From Aestuariirhabdus sp049985285 (GTDB lineage: Bacteria; Pseudomonadota; Gammaproteobacteria; Pseudomonadales; Aestuariirhabdaceae): a DNA stretch of 64,000 nucleotides. The DNA lies in assembly GCF_049985285.1 (NCBI RefSeq), contig NZ_JBNIEU010000002.1:496001-560000 (forward strand), written 5' to 3'. Made by a program: the position numbers and the translations under genes. Shown here in pieces: positions 34,143 through 42,782 of the stretch. The notes beneath the pieces are model-generated. The model ran no database searches, was not told the DNA's origin, and saw only the letters and a program-made list of their open reading frames with translations. Each line of letters starts with the position of its first letter. Within the stretch, counting starts at the first letter, position 1.

Positions 34143-35639
34143 CTAAAGGGCTATTTCAAGCTCCGCTGGAGCGAGGGCCTCGGTGTAGCGATTGCGTCCC
34201 GCGGCTTTGGCCGCGTACATCGCGCTATCAGCCGCTTTCATTAGCGCCTCGCTGCTGGTTCCGTGGCGTGGATAGATGGCAACACCGATACTGGCGCCCA
34301 CCTCTATAGGCCGGCCCGAAATCGTTGCGATACCCGCGATTGTCTTGATCAGTTGTTGGGCCAGCCGGCTCGCCTGATCCTCCTCGACCAGACCGGTATA
34401 GATGGCAACAAATTCGTCGCCAGCAAAACGTCCCAAGGTGTCGGCTTCCCGGGAACAGGCCTGCATGCGTTGGGCAACCTCCTGCAGCAGCAGGTCCCCG
34501 GCGTCGTGTCCCAGTTGATCGTTAATCGCCTTGAAACCATCAAGATCGATAAACATCAGGGTGAAACGCAATCCGTATCGGTGCGAGCGGTGGATCTCCT
34601 GCTCCAGCCGGTCGCGGATCAATAGACGGTTGGGCAGCTGGGTGAGCGGGTCGTGATAGGCAAGGCGAGAGAGCGTCGCCTCTTTCTCCTTGTGGGGTGA
34701 AATGTCATGCACGGTGACGATACGGTGCTCGCTGCCGTTGATATCGACGGCGTGGGTTACCTGGGAGGCATCGAAGGTCGAACCATCAAGGCGCACCCCC
34801 TGAGTGGCTTCGTGATCGATGAACAGGCGGGCGATTTTTTGGCCCACCAGGGTAGCCTTGTCGCATCGGTAGAGGGTTGTAGCCGTGCGGTTGCAGTTGA
34901 TGATAGAGCCGTTGGCCGAGGTGACAAACACGCTTGAGTCAATGTTGTCGGTGACCCGGGTGAGCATTGCCAGGTTGAGCTGGTTGTGGTTCAGGTGAGC
35001 GAGCACCAGGCGCAATATCACCAGCGCGTTGGCCATTGCCAACAATAGGATCAGGCTTTGAAAATCGCGCATACGCTGGCTCTTGTTAAGAGCCGATTGT
35101 TCGAGGGAAAGCGTCAGGCGATTCATCTCTGCAAGCAGGGCATCATCCTGTGCAAGGGCGGTCTTTCGGGTATTGATAACCAGTAGTGGGTCGATGGCGG
35201 AAGTGGTGTCCGCAATGTCTGCAGCGGCCAGTAGCTGCCTTATTCGTTGGTTGAGGGGGGTCCAGAGCAGGAGCGCCTGCTCTATGGACTGTCGATCAAG
35301 GGGGGCATCCAGGCGTTGTAAGTTAACGGGTCGCCCATCCACCCCCAGGGTTCTGCCGCCGACGGCGAAGGCGCGCAGGGTTTGATCGAACAGTACGCTC
35401 GCCTCCCTGATCTCGCCCAGAGCATGGGTCGAGGTATCGCCGCCCTGTTCCAGCATCAGGGAAGCCTTTGACAGCTTTTGTGACAGCATGCGTTGGCGCC
35501 CTGCAATATTGATGGCAACCGCATCGCGCTCGATCTGGCGGGATAACCCGATATCGACCATCAGGGCGGTGAGGTCAAGGGCAAGGAATACGCCGATCAG
35601 GATCAACAGAGAGCCTAAGGGTTTGGGTCGAAAATGCAT
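34143..35639 (-). CDS. PilJ-type sensor GGDEF protein (AGDEF active site)
   Basis: A 498-residue membrane protein. A first membrane segment (LGSLLILIGVFLALDLTALM) is followed by a periplasmic type-IV-pili-type sensor domain (PilJ/NIT helix NIAGRQRMLSQKLSKASLML), a second membrane segment (about 190-210), a PAS-like domain and a C-terminal GGDEF domain (about 330-490). The catalytic loop reads GRFAGDEFVAIYTG, that is AGDEF rather than GGDEF. Several AGDEF enzymes are active cyclases, so activity is still likely. Other signature blocks (YHDPLTQLPNRLLI, FKAINDQLGHDAGDLLL) are normal. The gene stands alone. Confidence 0.86.
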   Translation of the reverse strand: MHFRPKPLGSLLILIGVFLALDLTALMVDIGLSRQIERDAVAINIAGRQRMLSQKLSKASLMLEQGGDTSTHALGEIREASVLFDQTLRAFAVGGRTLGVDGRPVNLQRLDAPLDRQSIEQALLLWTPLNQRIRQLLAAADIADTTSAIDPLLVINTRKTALAQDDALLAEMNRLTLSLEQSALNKSQRMRDFQSLILLLAMANALVILRLVLAHLNHNQLNLAMLTRVTDNIDSSVFVTSANGSIINCNRTATTLYRCDKATLVGQKIARLFIDHEATQGVRLDGSTFDASQVTHAVDINGSEHRIVTVHDISPHKEKEATLSRLAYHDPLTQLPNRLLIRDRLEQEIHRSHRYGLRFTLMFIDLDGFKAINDQLGHDAGDLLLQEVAQRMQACSREADTLGRFAGDEFVAIYTGLVEEDQASRLAQQLIKTIAGIATISGRPIEVGASIGVAIYPRHGTSSEALMKAADSAMYAAKAAGRNRYTEALAPAELEIAL

Positions 35640-35873
35640 CTATCGCAGCCCCTTCGGGTGGGGCGAGGTTGAACCGCTGGGGGTGGGCATGGCAGGCTCC
35701 TTCTGCACGATCGGGGTTCAGGCTCCGCTGAACGAATGTGATGGTGGGTCGACGGCATTTTGTTGGTACTAATGTACTGGAAAGGCGGCACCGAAAACAA
35801 TCGATGGCTGCCGGTCAGTTGCATCACCAGATGGGTAGGGCCAACGGATATCGTCTTACGGCTTATTGCTAAG

Positions 35874-35889
35874 CTGTTGATTTATACAG
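35874..35889 (+). promoter_or_regulatory. LexA (SOS) box upstream of dinB
   Basis: CTGTTGATTTATACAG fits CTGT-N8-ACAG, the gammaproteobacterial LexA consensus, and lies 62 bases before the dinB ATG. SOS control of dinB is known from E. coli. The rest of the 35640-35950 gap contains no gene that I can support. Confidence 0.8.
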
Positions 35890-35950
35890 TGCCAAACCGG
35901 AAAATAACGAGAGCGGTGTCCCATTCTGATCTCCAGGTAGTGTTTGGCCG

Positions 35951-37039
35951 ATGTCCCACCCCCCTCAACGAAAGATAATTCATGTCGATTGCGACTGCTT
36001 TTACGCCGCGATTGAGATGCGTGATGATCCTGACCTGCGGGGGATTCCTATAGCTGTCGGGGGAAGCCCCGATCGCCGCGGCGTTGTGGCCACCTGTAAT
36101 TACGAAGCGCGTCGCTATGGCATCCATTCGGCAATGGCGGCAGCAACCGCCCGCAAACTCTGCCCGTCATTGCGCTTTATTCGCCCGCGCATGGAGGCCT
36201 ATCGCGATGCCTCGCGGGAGATTCAGGCGATCTTTGCCGATTATACCGATCTTATAGAGCCGCTCTCTCTCGATGAAGCGTACCTCGATGTGAGTGAGTG
36301 CTCGCAATTAAAAGGCAGTGCCACCCTGATCGCAGAGCAGATTCGCCAGCGGGTGCGGGAGCAGGTCGGCATTACGGTCTCGGCGGGAGTGGCTCCCAAT
36401 AAGTTTCTGGCCAAGGTCGCCAGTGATTGGAACAAGCCCGATGGTCTGTTTGTGGTGCTGCCTGAGCAGGTGGATGAGTTCGTGCAGCAGTTACCGGTTA
36501 AGCGCTTGCACGGTGTTGGGCAGGTAACCGCGAAAAAGCTCAAACGGCTGGGCATTGAAACCTGCGGTGAGCTGAGGGTCTTTAGTCAACTCAACCTGGT
36601 GGGCTATTTTGGCAGCTTTGGCGAACGGCTCTATCAGCTCGCAAGAGGGGTGGATGAACGGCACGTACAGAGCAGTCGCCGGCGCAAGTCCCTCAGTGTG
36701 GAGCACACATTTGACGAAGACCTGCCCTCCCTCGAGAGCGTGCTGGGGAAGTTGCCCGAGTTGCTGGCCGAGCTCGAACGGCGCCTGGAGGGGAAGCTTG
36801 GCGAGGGTTACGCCCTGAGCAAGCGTTTCGTGAAGGTGAAGTTTTCCGATTTCACCCAGACCACCCTCGAGACCCTCATCAGTGGTGGTCGCGAGCAGTG
36901 GTTGCAGGAACACCACTACGCGCCGCTGATGAGCCAGGCCTGGCAGCGCGGCGCGCGCCCAGTGCGGTTGCTGGGGGTTGGGGTGCGCCTGCGCGACCTG
37001 CAGCAGGAGCATGCCCTCGAACAGATGAGCCTGTTTTAG
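35951..37039 (+). CDS. dinB: DNA polymerase IV
   Basis: A 362-residue Y-family translesion polymerase. Palm residues are visible in IIHVDCDCFYAAIEM and EPLSLDEAYLDVSE (the catalytic acidic pair follows Ser-Leu). The helix-hairpin-helix region includes VAPNKFLAKVASDWNKPDG and LPVKRLHGVGQVTAKKLKRL. The C-terminus ends EQMSLF, a beta-clamp-binding type motif (QxxSLF). Length fits E. coli DinB (351). A LexA box lies upstream. Confidence 0.95.
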   Translation: MSHPPQRKIIHVDCDCFYAAIEMRDDPDLRGIPIAVGGSPDRRGVVATCNYEARRYGIHSAMAAATARKLCPSLRFIRPRMEAYRDASREIQAIFADYTDLIEPLSLDEAYLDVSECSQLKGSATLIAEQIRQRVREQVGITVSAGVAPNKFLAKVASDWNKPDGLFVVLPEQVDEFVQQLPVKRLHGVGQVTAKKLKRLGIETCGELRVFSQLNLVGYFGSFGERLYQLARGVDERHVQSSRRRKSLSVEHTFDEDLPSLESVLGKLPELLAELERRLEGKLGEGYALSKRFVKVKFSDFTQTTLETLISGGREQWLQEHHYAPLMSQAWQRGARPVRLLGVGVRLRDLQQEHALEQMSLF

Positions 37040-37081
37040 GCGCCCGTGGGCGGCTCCTTCAGGTTGAGGATAATGGGGTAC

Positions 37082-38152
37082 TCAATGCAGGGCATCGTTC
37101 GGTTTTGCCTGCGACCCAAGGCTGAGAAATGCACCAATCGCGTTGCCCAATGAGTCCGAGCGCTCGGGGTTGCGAAACTGCGCCATTATACGCGGGGCCA
37201 TATCGGGCAGCAGCAACAGGTCGAGCAGTACGCGATTAAAACATTTGTTACCGGCTGGGGTGATGGCCAACTGTTCGAGAAACCGTTGTAGCCGCAAGGG
37301 GTCTTCCAGGTCTTCCCAGCAGCGGCTGGCGATGGCCGCAAGAATTTCGGCGCTATTGGCGAGCGGACTTTCCAATAACTGGTCGATCAGGCGCTGGCGG
37401 ATAGCGGGGGCCTTGCTGTGGGAGATTCCCCTGAGCAGGGCGGCCAGGAGACCCTCGGCGGCGTTTTCGTCAATTAAGGCAATCGCCCTTTGCGCGATCA
37501 CCTCGGTGAGTGAATGATCGATCGCTTCGTTTTCCAGGCAGCAGCAGAGCATCTCCAGTGGTACCGGTGGTAACGCCGGTACCGCCCGGCGCAGGTGGCG
37601 GGCATTGTCGTCGTGTTCCAGGCGGGCACAGAGGTCGGCGATCCCTTGCAGCCCCAGCGATTGCCATTGGTCGTGGTCTGTTTTGGCAAAATAGTCATGG
37701 GCTGGTGTATAGAATGCCGAGGGTTGCCGTCCCAATAGTCGCGAGGCGCGAGCGTGGAAGCAGGCCATGCGCTCCTGCTCGGGTTTGAAGGCGTAGGGGG
37801 TCTCCTTGAGGGCATCCACCGTCGGGTCGACGCTGCCGAGTTCGAGTTTTTCCCCCACGCTCTTGATAATGCGCAGCAGAAAATCGTCGCGACTGGCACT
37901 CATTAGCTTGCCTTCGCGATCGAGGGGAAATTTAAGAAACCAGATCACCGGTACCGCCCCCTGACGCTGATCGCTCAACAGGAAACCCAGCCAGGCCTGT
38001 TGCAGGAATGGGTAGGGATAGGGGGTAGTGCCCCGCTCGAAATCCAGTAACTGCTGGCGTGGTAGCTTGCGGATGCGCCGTCCCATATCAAATACCTGCA
38101 GGCGGATATCGCTCTGCTCGAGAAATTCGGTAAGGGTGCCGATGGTGCTCAT
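37082..38152 (-). CDS. DUF3549 family protein
   Basis: A 356-residue soluble protein starting MSTIGTLTEFLEQSDIRLQV with DMGRRIRKLPRQQLLDFERG, which matches my memory of the DUF3549 family of gammaproteobacteria. It is mostly helical in its second half (repeated Leu/Ala-rich helices such as RQRLIDQLLESPLANSAEIL). No catalytic motif is apparent and no function is known. It is convergent with dinB (43-base gap) and lies downstream of nhaD on the same strand, separated by a very stable hairpin. Confidence 0.78.
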   Translation of the reverse strand: MSTIGTLTEFLEQSDIRLQVFDMGRRIRKLPRQQLLDFERGTTPYPYPFLQQAWLGFLLSDQRQGAVPVIWFLKFPLDREGKLMSASRDDFLLRIIKSVGEKLELGSVDPTVDALKETPYAFKPEQERMACFHARASRLLGRQPSAFYTPAHDYFAKTDHDQWQSLGLQGIADLCARLEHDDNARHLRRAVPALPPVPLEMLCCCLENEAIDHSLTEVIAQRAIALIDENAAEGLLAALLRGISHSKAPAIRQRLIDQLLESPLANSAEILAAIASRCWEDLEDPLRLQRFLEQLAITPAGNKCFNRVLLDLLLLPDMAPRIMAQFRNPERSDSLGNAIGAFLSLGSQAKPNDALH

Positions 38153-38218
38153 GCTGGGGCCCGGATCGTTGGAGTGGGGCGCACATTGTAGGCAGTTGCC
38201 CCCATGGGCTCAAGAAGG

Positions 38219-38257
38219 TTCCTCCTCCTGCAGGCTGCGGCTCTGCAGGAGGAGGAA
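38219..38257. repeat. perfect 15-bp inverted repeat between nhaD and the DUF3549 gene
   Basis: TTCCTCCTCCTGCAG, a nine-base loop, then CTGCAGGAGGAGGAA: 15 uninterrupted pairs. There is no good T-run on the minus strand (CCTTCTTG), so it is an atypical terminator for nhaD, an mRNA-stabilising hairpin or a protein site. Confidence 0.7.
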
Positions 38258-38280
38258 AAGAGGGTCGCTACCCGGGTTGG

Positions 38281-39669
38281 TTAGCCGTTAATCAGAAAAT
38301 GGGTATAGATACTTGCGGCGTAACCGAGGGCAATCACCGGTGTCCACTTGAGGTGGCCGAAGAAGGTGTAGTGCCCCCGCGCTTGTCCCATCAGCGCCAC
38401 CCCGGCCGCGGAGCCTATCGACAGCAGGCTACCGCCTACACCGGCGGTCATGGTAACCAGCAGCCACTGTGTATCAGACATCGCGGGGTTCATGGTCAGC
38501 ACGGCGAACATCACCGGGATGTTATCGACGATGGCGGACATGATGCCAACGAGAATATTGGCGGTGGTGGCCCCCAGCTCGCCGTAGATAAACTCCGAGG
38601 CCATGCCCAGATAGCCGATAAAGCCGAGGCCGCCGACCGCCAGAATGACACCGTAAAAGAAGAACAGGGTGTCCCACTCGGCCTGGGCGATCTTGGCGAA
38701 GATGTCGAAACGAGGGCCGCGGTTGCCGCCGGGAACATCGGTTCGGTCGACCCCTCCATCACCGGCTTTCTGGAGATAGAAGCCGAACAGCTTGAGATAG
38801 GCTAGTCCCGTCATCATGCCGAACACCGGCGGGATATGGAGGACACTGTGGAAGCTGACGGCGGTGACGATAGTCAGCAGGAACAGCCCCACAATCACCA
38901 GCCCGCCGTGCTTGATAGCGGCAGGTTCACTGCTCTCGGTGCTGGGTTTACCCTTGGGCAGGGCGAACTGCATGATCGCAGCGGGTAGCAGGAAGTTGAC
39001 CACGGAGGGGACAAACAGGACGAAGAATTCGGTGAAGTCCAGTATTCCTTTTTGCCATACCATCAGCGTGGTGATGTCGCCAAAGGGGCTGAAGGCACCG
39101 CCGGCATTGGCGCCGACGACGATGTTGATGCAGGCGATGCCGATAAATCCGGGCTGGTCCTTGCCCACCGCCATCACCACCGCGCACATGATGAGTGCCG
39201 TGGTGAGATTGTCGGCGATCGGCGAGATAAAGAAGGCGAGAATGCCGGTGAGCCAGAACAGTGCCCGGTAGCTGAGCCCCCGGGCAACCAGCCAGTCACG
39301 CAGGGCGTCGAACACCCGGCGTTCGAGCATGGCGTTGATGTAGGTCATCGCCACCAGCAGGAAGAAGAACAGCTCCGCGTATTCGAGAAAATTGTGGCGG
39401 ATGGCCCCTTCCACTTCGTGGGGAGACCCCATGCTATTGTAGGTGATGGCGATGATCGCCCATATAAGGCCAGCTGCCAGCAGTACCGGCTTGGATTTAC
39501 GCAGGTGTATCTTCTCCTCAAAAATCACCAGAATATAAGCCAGTGCGAAGAGGGCGAGAGCCGCGTAGCCGACCCAGCTATGGGTCAGGTCGATGGCCTG
39601 GGGAGATTCGCTGGCGCTGGCAATAGCCGGGGTCAGCAGTAGCCCTAGCAGGGTTAAAAACCTTTTCAT
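38281..39669 (-). CDS. nhaD: Na+/H+ antiporter NhaD
   Basis: A 462-residue ion-transporter-superfamily protein. It begins with a cleavable-looking hydrophobic leader (LLGLLLTPAIASASE) and has about 12 membrane segments. NhaD-type features include ISPIADNLTTALIMCAVVMA, IVVGANAGGAFSPFGDITTL and IMSAIVDNIPVMFAVL, with the conserved Asp/Asn/Thr pore residues. It exports sodium in exchange for protons and is typical of marine and halophilic gammaproteobacteria, where it supports salt and alkaline tolerance. It is monocistronic, with a 51-base leader to the preceding hairpin on its 3' side. Confidence 0.93.
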   Translation of the reverse strand: MKRFLTLLGLLLTPAIASASESPQAIDLTHSWVGYAALALFALAYILVIFEEKIHLRKSKPVLLAAGLIWAIIAITYNSMGSPHEVEGAIRHNFLEYAELFFFLLVAMTYINAMLERRVFDALRDWLVARGLSYRALFWLTGILAFFISPIADNLTTALIMCAVVMAVGKDQPGFIGIACINIVVGANAGGAFSPFGDITTLMVWQKGILDFTEFFVLFVPSVVNFLLPAAIMQFALPKGKPSTESSEPAAIKHGGLVIVGLFLLTIVTAVSFHSVLHIPPVFGMMTGLAYLKLFGFYLQKAGDGGVDRTDVPGGNRGPRFDIFAKIAQAEWDTLFFFYGVILAVGGLGFIGYLGMASEFIYGELGATTANILVGIMSAIVDNIPVMFAVLTMNPAMSDTQWLLVTMTAGVGGSLLSIGSAAGVALMGQARGHYTFFGHLKWTPVIALGYAASIYTHFLING

Positions 39670-39870
39670 TTTCTACTCCAGAGTGCAGGCAAGGGTGCAG
39701 GCAGTTTTGATTTATTGTTGTTGGAAAAAAGCTGGTGCGCATTATCCTCTCAATCCGGTTTTATACAATGGTTAACTGATGAGGCCGCAAAAGAGGGGGC
39801 GGCAGAGCCTGCGAGCATCCGCATCATTACTTATATCCCGCTGCCTTGCCCGAGTGGTACAGTGCGCTTT

Positions 39871-40227
39871 ATGAGACGCGCGACGACCCTACTACTAACC
39901 CTGAGCCTGCTGCTGGCACCATTGGTTGCCAGCGGCGTAAGCGCATCGATGGGAACGTCTATCGGGCACTCCATGGAGTCTATGGTTGCTGACTGTGATC
40001 ATGCCTCGGTCACCCCCGATTGTTTGTTGAGCACACAGGGTCCGGCGCCGATGAGCGCGTGTGACGACTGCAGCGAAACCACAGCCAGCTGCTGCCAGTC
40101 TCCCGCAGCCGCCCTGGTGGAGGTTGTCGATGAGCCGTTACCCTTGACCGCCACCGTGCAGGCTAGCGCCGTTGTTTGCGGATGGGGCGCTTCCCCCTGT
40201 TATCCCATCGACCACCCTCCCCGGTAA
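39871..40227 (+). CDS. secreted cysteine-rich hypothetical protein
   Basis: About 118 residues from ATG 39871. A basic start and hydrophobic core (LLLTLSLLLAPLVASGVSAS) form a signal peptide. The mature part has clustered cysteines (ADCDHASVTPDC, ACDDCSETTASCC) with scattered His and Met, suggestive of metal binding. It lies 64 bases before the DUF411 gene, a family tied to copper and other metal handling, and could be co-transcribed with it. The longer frame from 39715 adds an unconvincing leader. No family recognised. Confidence 0.6.
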   Translation: MRRATTLLLTLSLLLAPLVASGVSASMGTSIGHSMESMVADCDHASVTPDCLLSTQGPAPMSACDDCSETTASCCQSPAAALVEVVDEPLPLTATVQASAVVCGWGASPCYPIDHPPR

Positions 40228-40291
40228 TTTTCTCCTGCCCCAAATGTTAGCGGCCGCTCGCGGCCTGTTCGATATTTTCAGGAGTACAATC

Positions 40292-40756
40292 ATGACTGTA
40301 AGTAAATTACTGACCACCCTGTTGGCCCCCTTTGTTCTATTGTTGCCCCTCGTCGTATCCCCGGCGTGGGCCGAAACCCGGTTGCCCCTAATGACAGTGT
40401 ACAAATCCCCTAGCTGTGGTTGCTGCGGTGACTGGATTACCCACATGAAGCAGAACGGTTTCGAGGTGAAAGTGCAGGACACCCACAACCTCAATCCCAT
40501 CAAGATGAAGGCGGGCCTCACGCCGGAGATCGCATCCTGTCATACCGCCTTTGTCGACGGTTATGTCGTGGAGGGCCATGTTCCCGCCAGCGATGTAAAA
40601 CGTATGCTCACCGAGCGTCCAGCCATTAAGGGCTTATCGGCACCGGGTATGCCGGTTGGCTCCCCAGGGATGGAGATGGGAGATCGGGTCGACCCCTACG
40701 ATGTTGTGAGCTTTGACGAGGAGGGTTCTGTTAAGGTTTACCGCTCCTACCGGTAG
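40292..40756 (+). CDS. DUF411 periplasmic metal-binding protein
   Basis: A 154-residue protein from ATG 40292 (AGGAG ribosome site seven bases upstream). A signal peptide (APFVLLLPLVVSPAWA) leads into a thioredoxin-like DUF411 domain with the CxxC-type site in YKSPSCGCCGDWITHMKQNG. The conserved blocks CHTAFVDGYVVEGHVPASDV and GLSAPGMPVGSPGMEMG follow. DUF411 proteins occur with copper resistance genes and are predicted periplasmic metal or disulfide proteins. A GC-rich hairpin follows the stop. Confidence 0.88.
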   Translation: MTVSKLLTTLLAPFVLLLPLVVSPAWAETRLPLMTVYKSPSCGCCGDWITHMKQNGFEVKVQDTHNLNPIKMKAGLTPEIASCHTAFVDGYVVEGHVPASDVKRMLTERPAIKGLSAPGMPVGSPGMEMGDRVDPYDVVSFDEEGSVKVYRSYR

Positions 40757-40765
40757 ATGATAAAC

Positions 40766-40787
40766 GGGGAGCGTATTCGCGCTCCCC
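40766..40787 (+). terminator. GC-rich hairpin after the DUF411 gene
   Basis: GGGGAGCG-TATTCG-CGCTCCCC, eight perfect pairs, 10 bases after the stop. There is no long T-run, so termination efficiency is uncertain. It sits at the junction with the truncated SPASM remnant. Confidence 0.55.
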
Positions 40788-40799
40788 TGAAAACGGCGC

Positions 40800-41235
40800 T
40801 GCTGTCCCGTGCGGGTCCCCCAACTTCTATAACCGAGCCGCTAGCATAGAGGACCGGGAGTTACAGGCTCGCACCCTGCGTCAGATTATTGATCGTTACA
40901 AGCTCAAGGCGCTGGATCTCGATTTCATACCCGGTGCGATGGATGTGGTGAAACAGATCCATAAAAATCGGTTTAGCTGTATCCCTCGTAACAGTTCGCT
41001 TTTTATTACATCCGAGGGTAACTATCTCTATTGCTACAACGATATGTCCCATCACCATAGCCTGGGTAACGTCAAAGAGATGAGTGTGCGGGAGGCGATC
41101 GAGCTGCGTGAGCTAACCGAGGCGCGTGGTGATTTGTGCGACCAGTGCAATATGAAAGGGCGCTATCAGGGCGCCGAACTGGTACAGATGGCAGCCAAGT
41201 ACATGGGGTCCCGCCTGATCGCGGCGGTGGGATAA
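40800..41235 (+). pseudogene. C-terminal fragment of a radical-SAM/SPASM protein
   Basis: The frame ending at 41235 is open back into the end of the DUF411 gene with no ribosome site or good start. From about 40813 it reads like real protein: SPNFYNRAASIEDRELQART, LRQIIDRYKLKALDLDFIPG, then SLFITSEGNYLYCYNDMSHH, GNVKEMSVREAIELR and a final LCDQCNMKGRYQGAE. The Cys pattern (FSC, LYCYND, CDQC) is that of a SPASM auxiliary Fe-S domain. The N-terminal CxxxCxxC radical-SAM core is missing, so this is a 5'-deleted gene. An internal ATG at 40939 would give 98 residues. Confidence 0.6.
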
Positions 41236-41307
41236 TCGTGATTCGGTACTCGACCTGCGCCCCAGCCCGATATACCCTACTAAAAAAGACGGGTATGGAG
41301 CGAAAAC

Positions 41308-41742
41308 ATGTCAGTAACCCCATTTCATATCGCGGTGCCGGTGCGGGACCTGGGTGAGGCGCGCGCCTTCTATGGTGATCTGTTGGGTTTTCCCGAGGGG
41401 CGCAGTGATAGCCACTGGATCGACTACAACATGTATGGCCACCAGTTTGTGGTGCACCTTAACGCAGCACTCGGGCCCGAAGGCAAGGTGACCCTGTGCC
41501 ATAACGATGTCGATGGCCACGGGGTTCCGGTGCCCCACTGCGGTGTGGTATTGACCATGGTGCAGTGGCAAACCCTGGCCGATCGTTTGCGCAGCGCCGG
41601 TGTCGAGTTTGTGATCGAGCCCTATATCCGCTTTGTCGGCCAACCCGGCGAACAGGCGACGATGTTTTTTATGGACCCCAGCGGCAACGCCTTGGAGTTC
41701 AAGGCGTTCGCCGATATTGATAGCCAGCTCTTTGCCAGCTAA
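41308..41742 (+). CDS. VOC (glyoxalase/bleomycin resistance) family protein
   Basis: A 144-residue vicinal-oxygen-chelate fold protein. It has the opening repeat PFHIAVPVRDLGEARAFYGD and the second module TMFFMDPSGNALEFKAFAD, with the metal-ligand His and Glu in typical places (FHIAV, NALEFK). Such proteins are metal-dependent enzymes or binding proteins; the length suggests a dimeric single-unit type. The substrate is unknown. It lies 24 bases upstream of nudC on the same strand and probably forms an operon with it. Confidence 0.88.
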   Translation: MSVTPFHIAVPVRDLGEARAFYGDLLGFPEGRSDSHWIDYNMYGHQFVVHLNAALGPEGKVTLCHNDVDGHGVPVPHCGVVLTMVQWQTLADRLRSAGVEFVIEPYIRFVGQPGEQATMFFMDPSGNALEFKAFADIDSQLFAS

Positions 41743-41766
41743 GCCGGTCGGTAAAAGGAGCATTTG

Positions 41767-42714
41767 ATGGCCTATCGATTACTGCAATACATCGGAGCGA
41801 CGCTGGATCGTGCTGATCATCGGCGCGATGACGCCGACTGGCTGGCGCAACGACAGCAGCACCCCCATACCCGCTTGGTGGTGGTGTGGCGTAATCAACA
41901 TCTTTTCGAAGAGTCGACCACGCCGACGCCGCGGCTGATCGAGGGTGACCTGGCGGCAGAGTTGATGGCCCTCGGCGAGGAGCTGACCTTTCTGGGTGAG
42001 GTGTCGGGGCGGGCGCTGTTTACCGTAGACCTGTCGGCCCTGGAGGAGGATGAGCTGCTGAGCCGTGTCGAAGGCGTCCGACTGCTGGACCTGCGCCTTG
42101 TGGGTCCGTTGTTGGAGCGGGACCTGTCTGCCCAGCTCGCTTATGCGCGGGGAATGCTCTATTGGCATCGCCAGCACCGCTTTTGTGGTCGTTGCGGCTC
42201 GCCAACCCAAAGTGCCCGAGCCGGTCATGTGCGCCGTTGTAGCGATGCTACCTGTGGCCGCGAGAGCTATCCGCGCACTGACCCGGCGGTGATTATGCTG
42301 GTGGAGCGTCCTCCCGGGGCGGGGCACCCCGCGTGCTGTTTACTGGGGCGACAGAGCAGCTGGCCCGCCGGCGTTTACTCCACTCTGGCGGGCTTCGTCG
42401 AGCCAGGAGAGTCCCTTGAAGGAGCGGTGGCGCGTGAAGTTGCTGAAGAATCCGCGATCGAGGTAACGGACGTCCGCTATCAAGCCTCGCAACCCTGGCC
42501 ATTTCCCTCCTCCCTGATGCTGGGCTTTCGTGCTCGGGCGGTGACCGACGGAATTCAGGTGGATGGGGTGGAACTGGAGGAGGCGCGCTGGTTTAGTGGA
42601 CAGGAGTTGCGAGGCGCAGGTGAGTGGAGCGATGAGGGGGAGGGGCTCAAACTGCCCCGCCGCGACTCAATCTCCCGAGCCTTGATCGATGCCTGGGTTG
42701 CCGAGCAACCCTAG
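41767..42714 (+). CDS. nudC: NADH pyrophosphatase NudC
   Basis: About 315 residues from ATG 41767 (AGGAG upstream; TTG 41764 is an alternative). A central zinc ribbon (CGRCGSPTQSARAGHVRRC then a second Cys pair with TCGRES) is followed by the Nudix box GFVEPGESLEGAVAREVAEE and the NADH-specific tail SQPWPFPSSLMLGF (the SQPWPFPxS motif). The enzyme hydrolyses NADH/NAD and removes NAD caps from RNA in E. coli. The N-terminal domain is typical of the long NudC form. Confidence 0.94.
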   Translation: MAYRLLQYIGATLDRADHRRDDADWLAQRQQHPHTRLVVVWRNQHLFEESTTPTPRLIEGDLAAELMALGEELTFLGEVSGRALFTVDLSALEEDELLSRVEGVRLLDLRLVGPLLERDLSAQLAYARGMLYWHRQHRFCGRCGSPTQSARAGHVRRCSDATCGRESYPRTDPAVIMLVERPPGAGHPACCLLGRQSSWPAGVYSTLAGFVEPGESLEGAVAREVAEESAIEVTDVRYQASQPWPFPSSLMLGFRARAVTDGIQVDGVELEEARWFSGQELRGAGEWSDEGEGLKLPRRDSISRALIDAWVAEQP

Positions 42715-42782
42715 GGGTAGGGTCTTTTTGCCCATCCGGCTTCTGAGCCAGCAGCGAAGGTATGGGCTTATAGCCCGGTACT

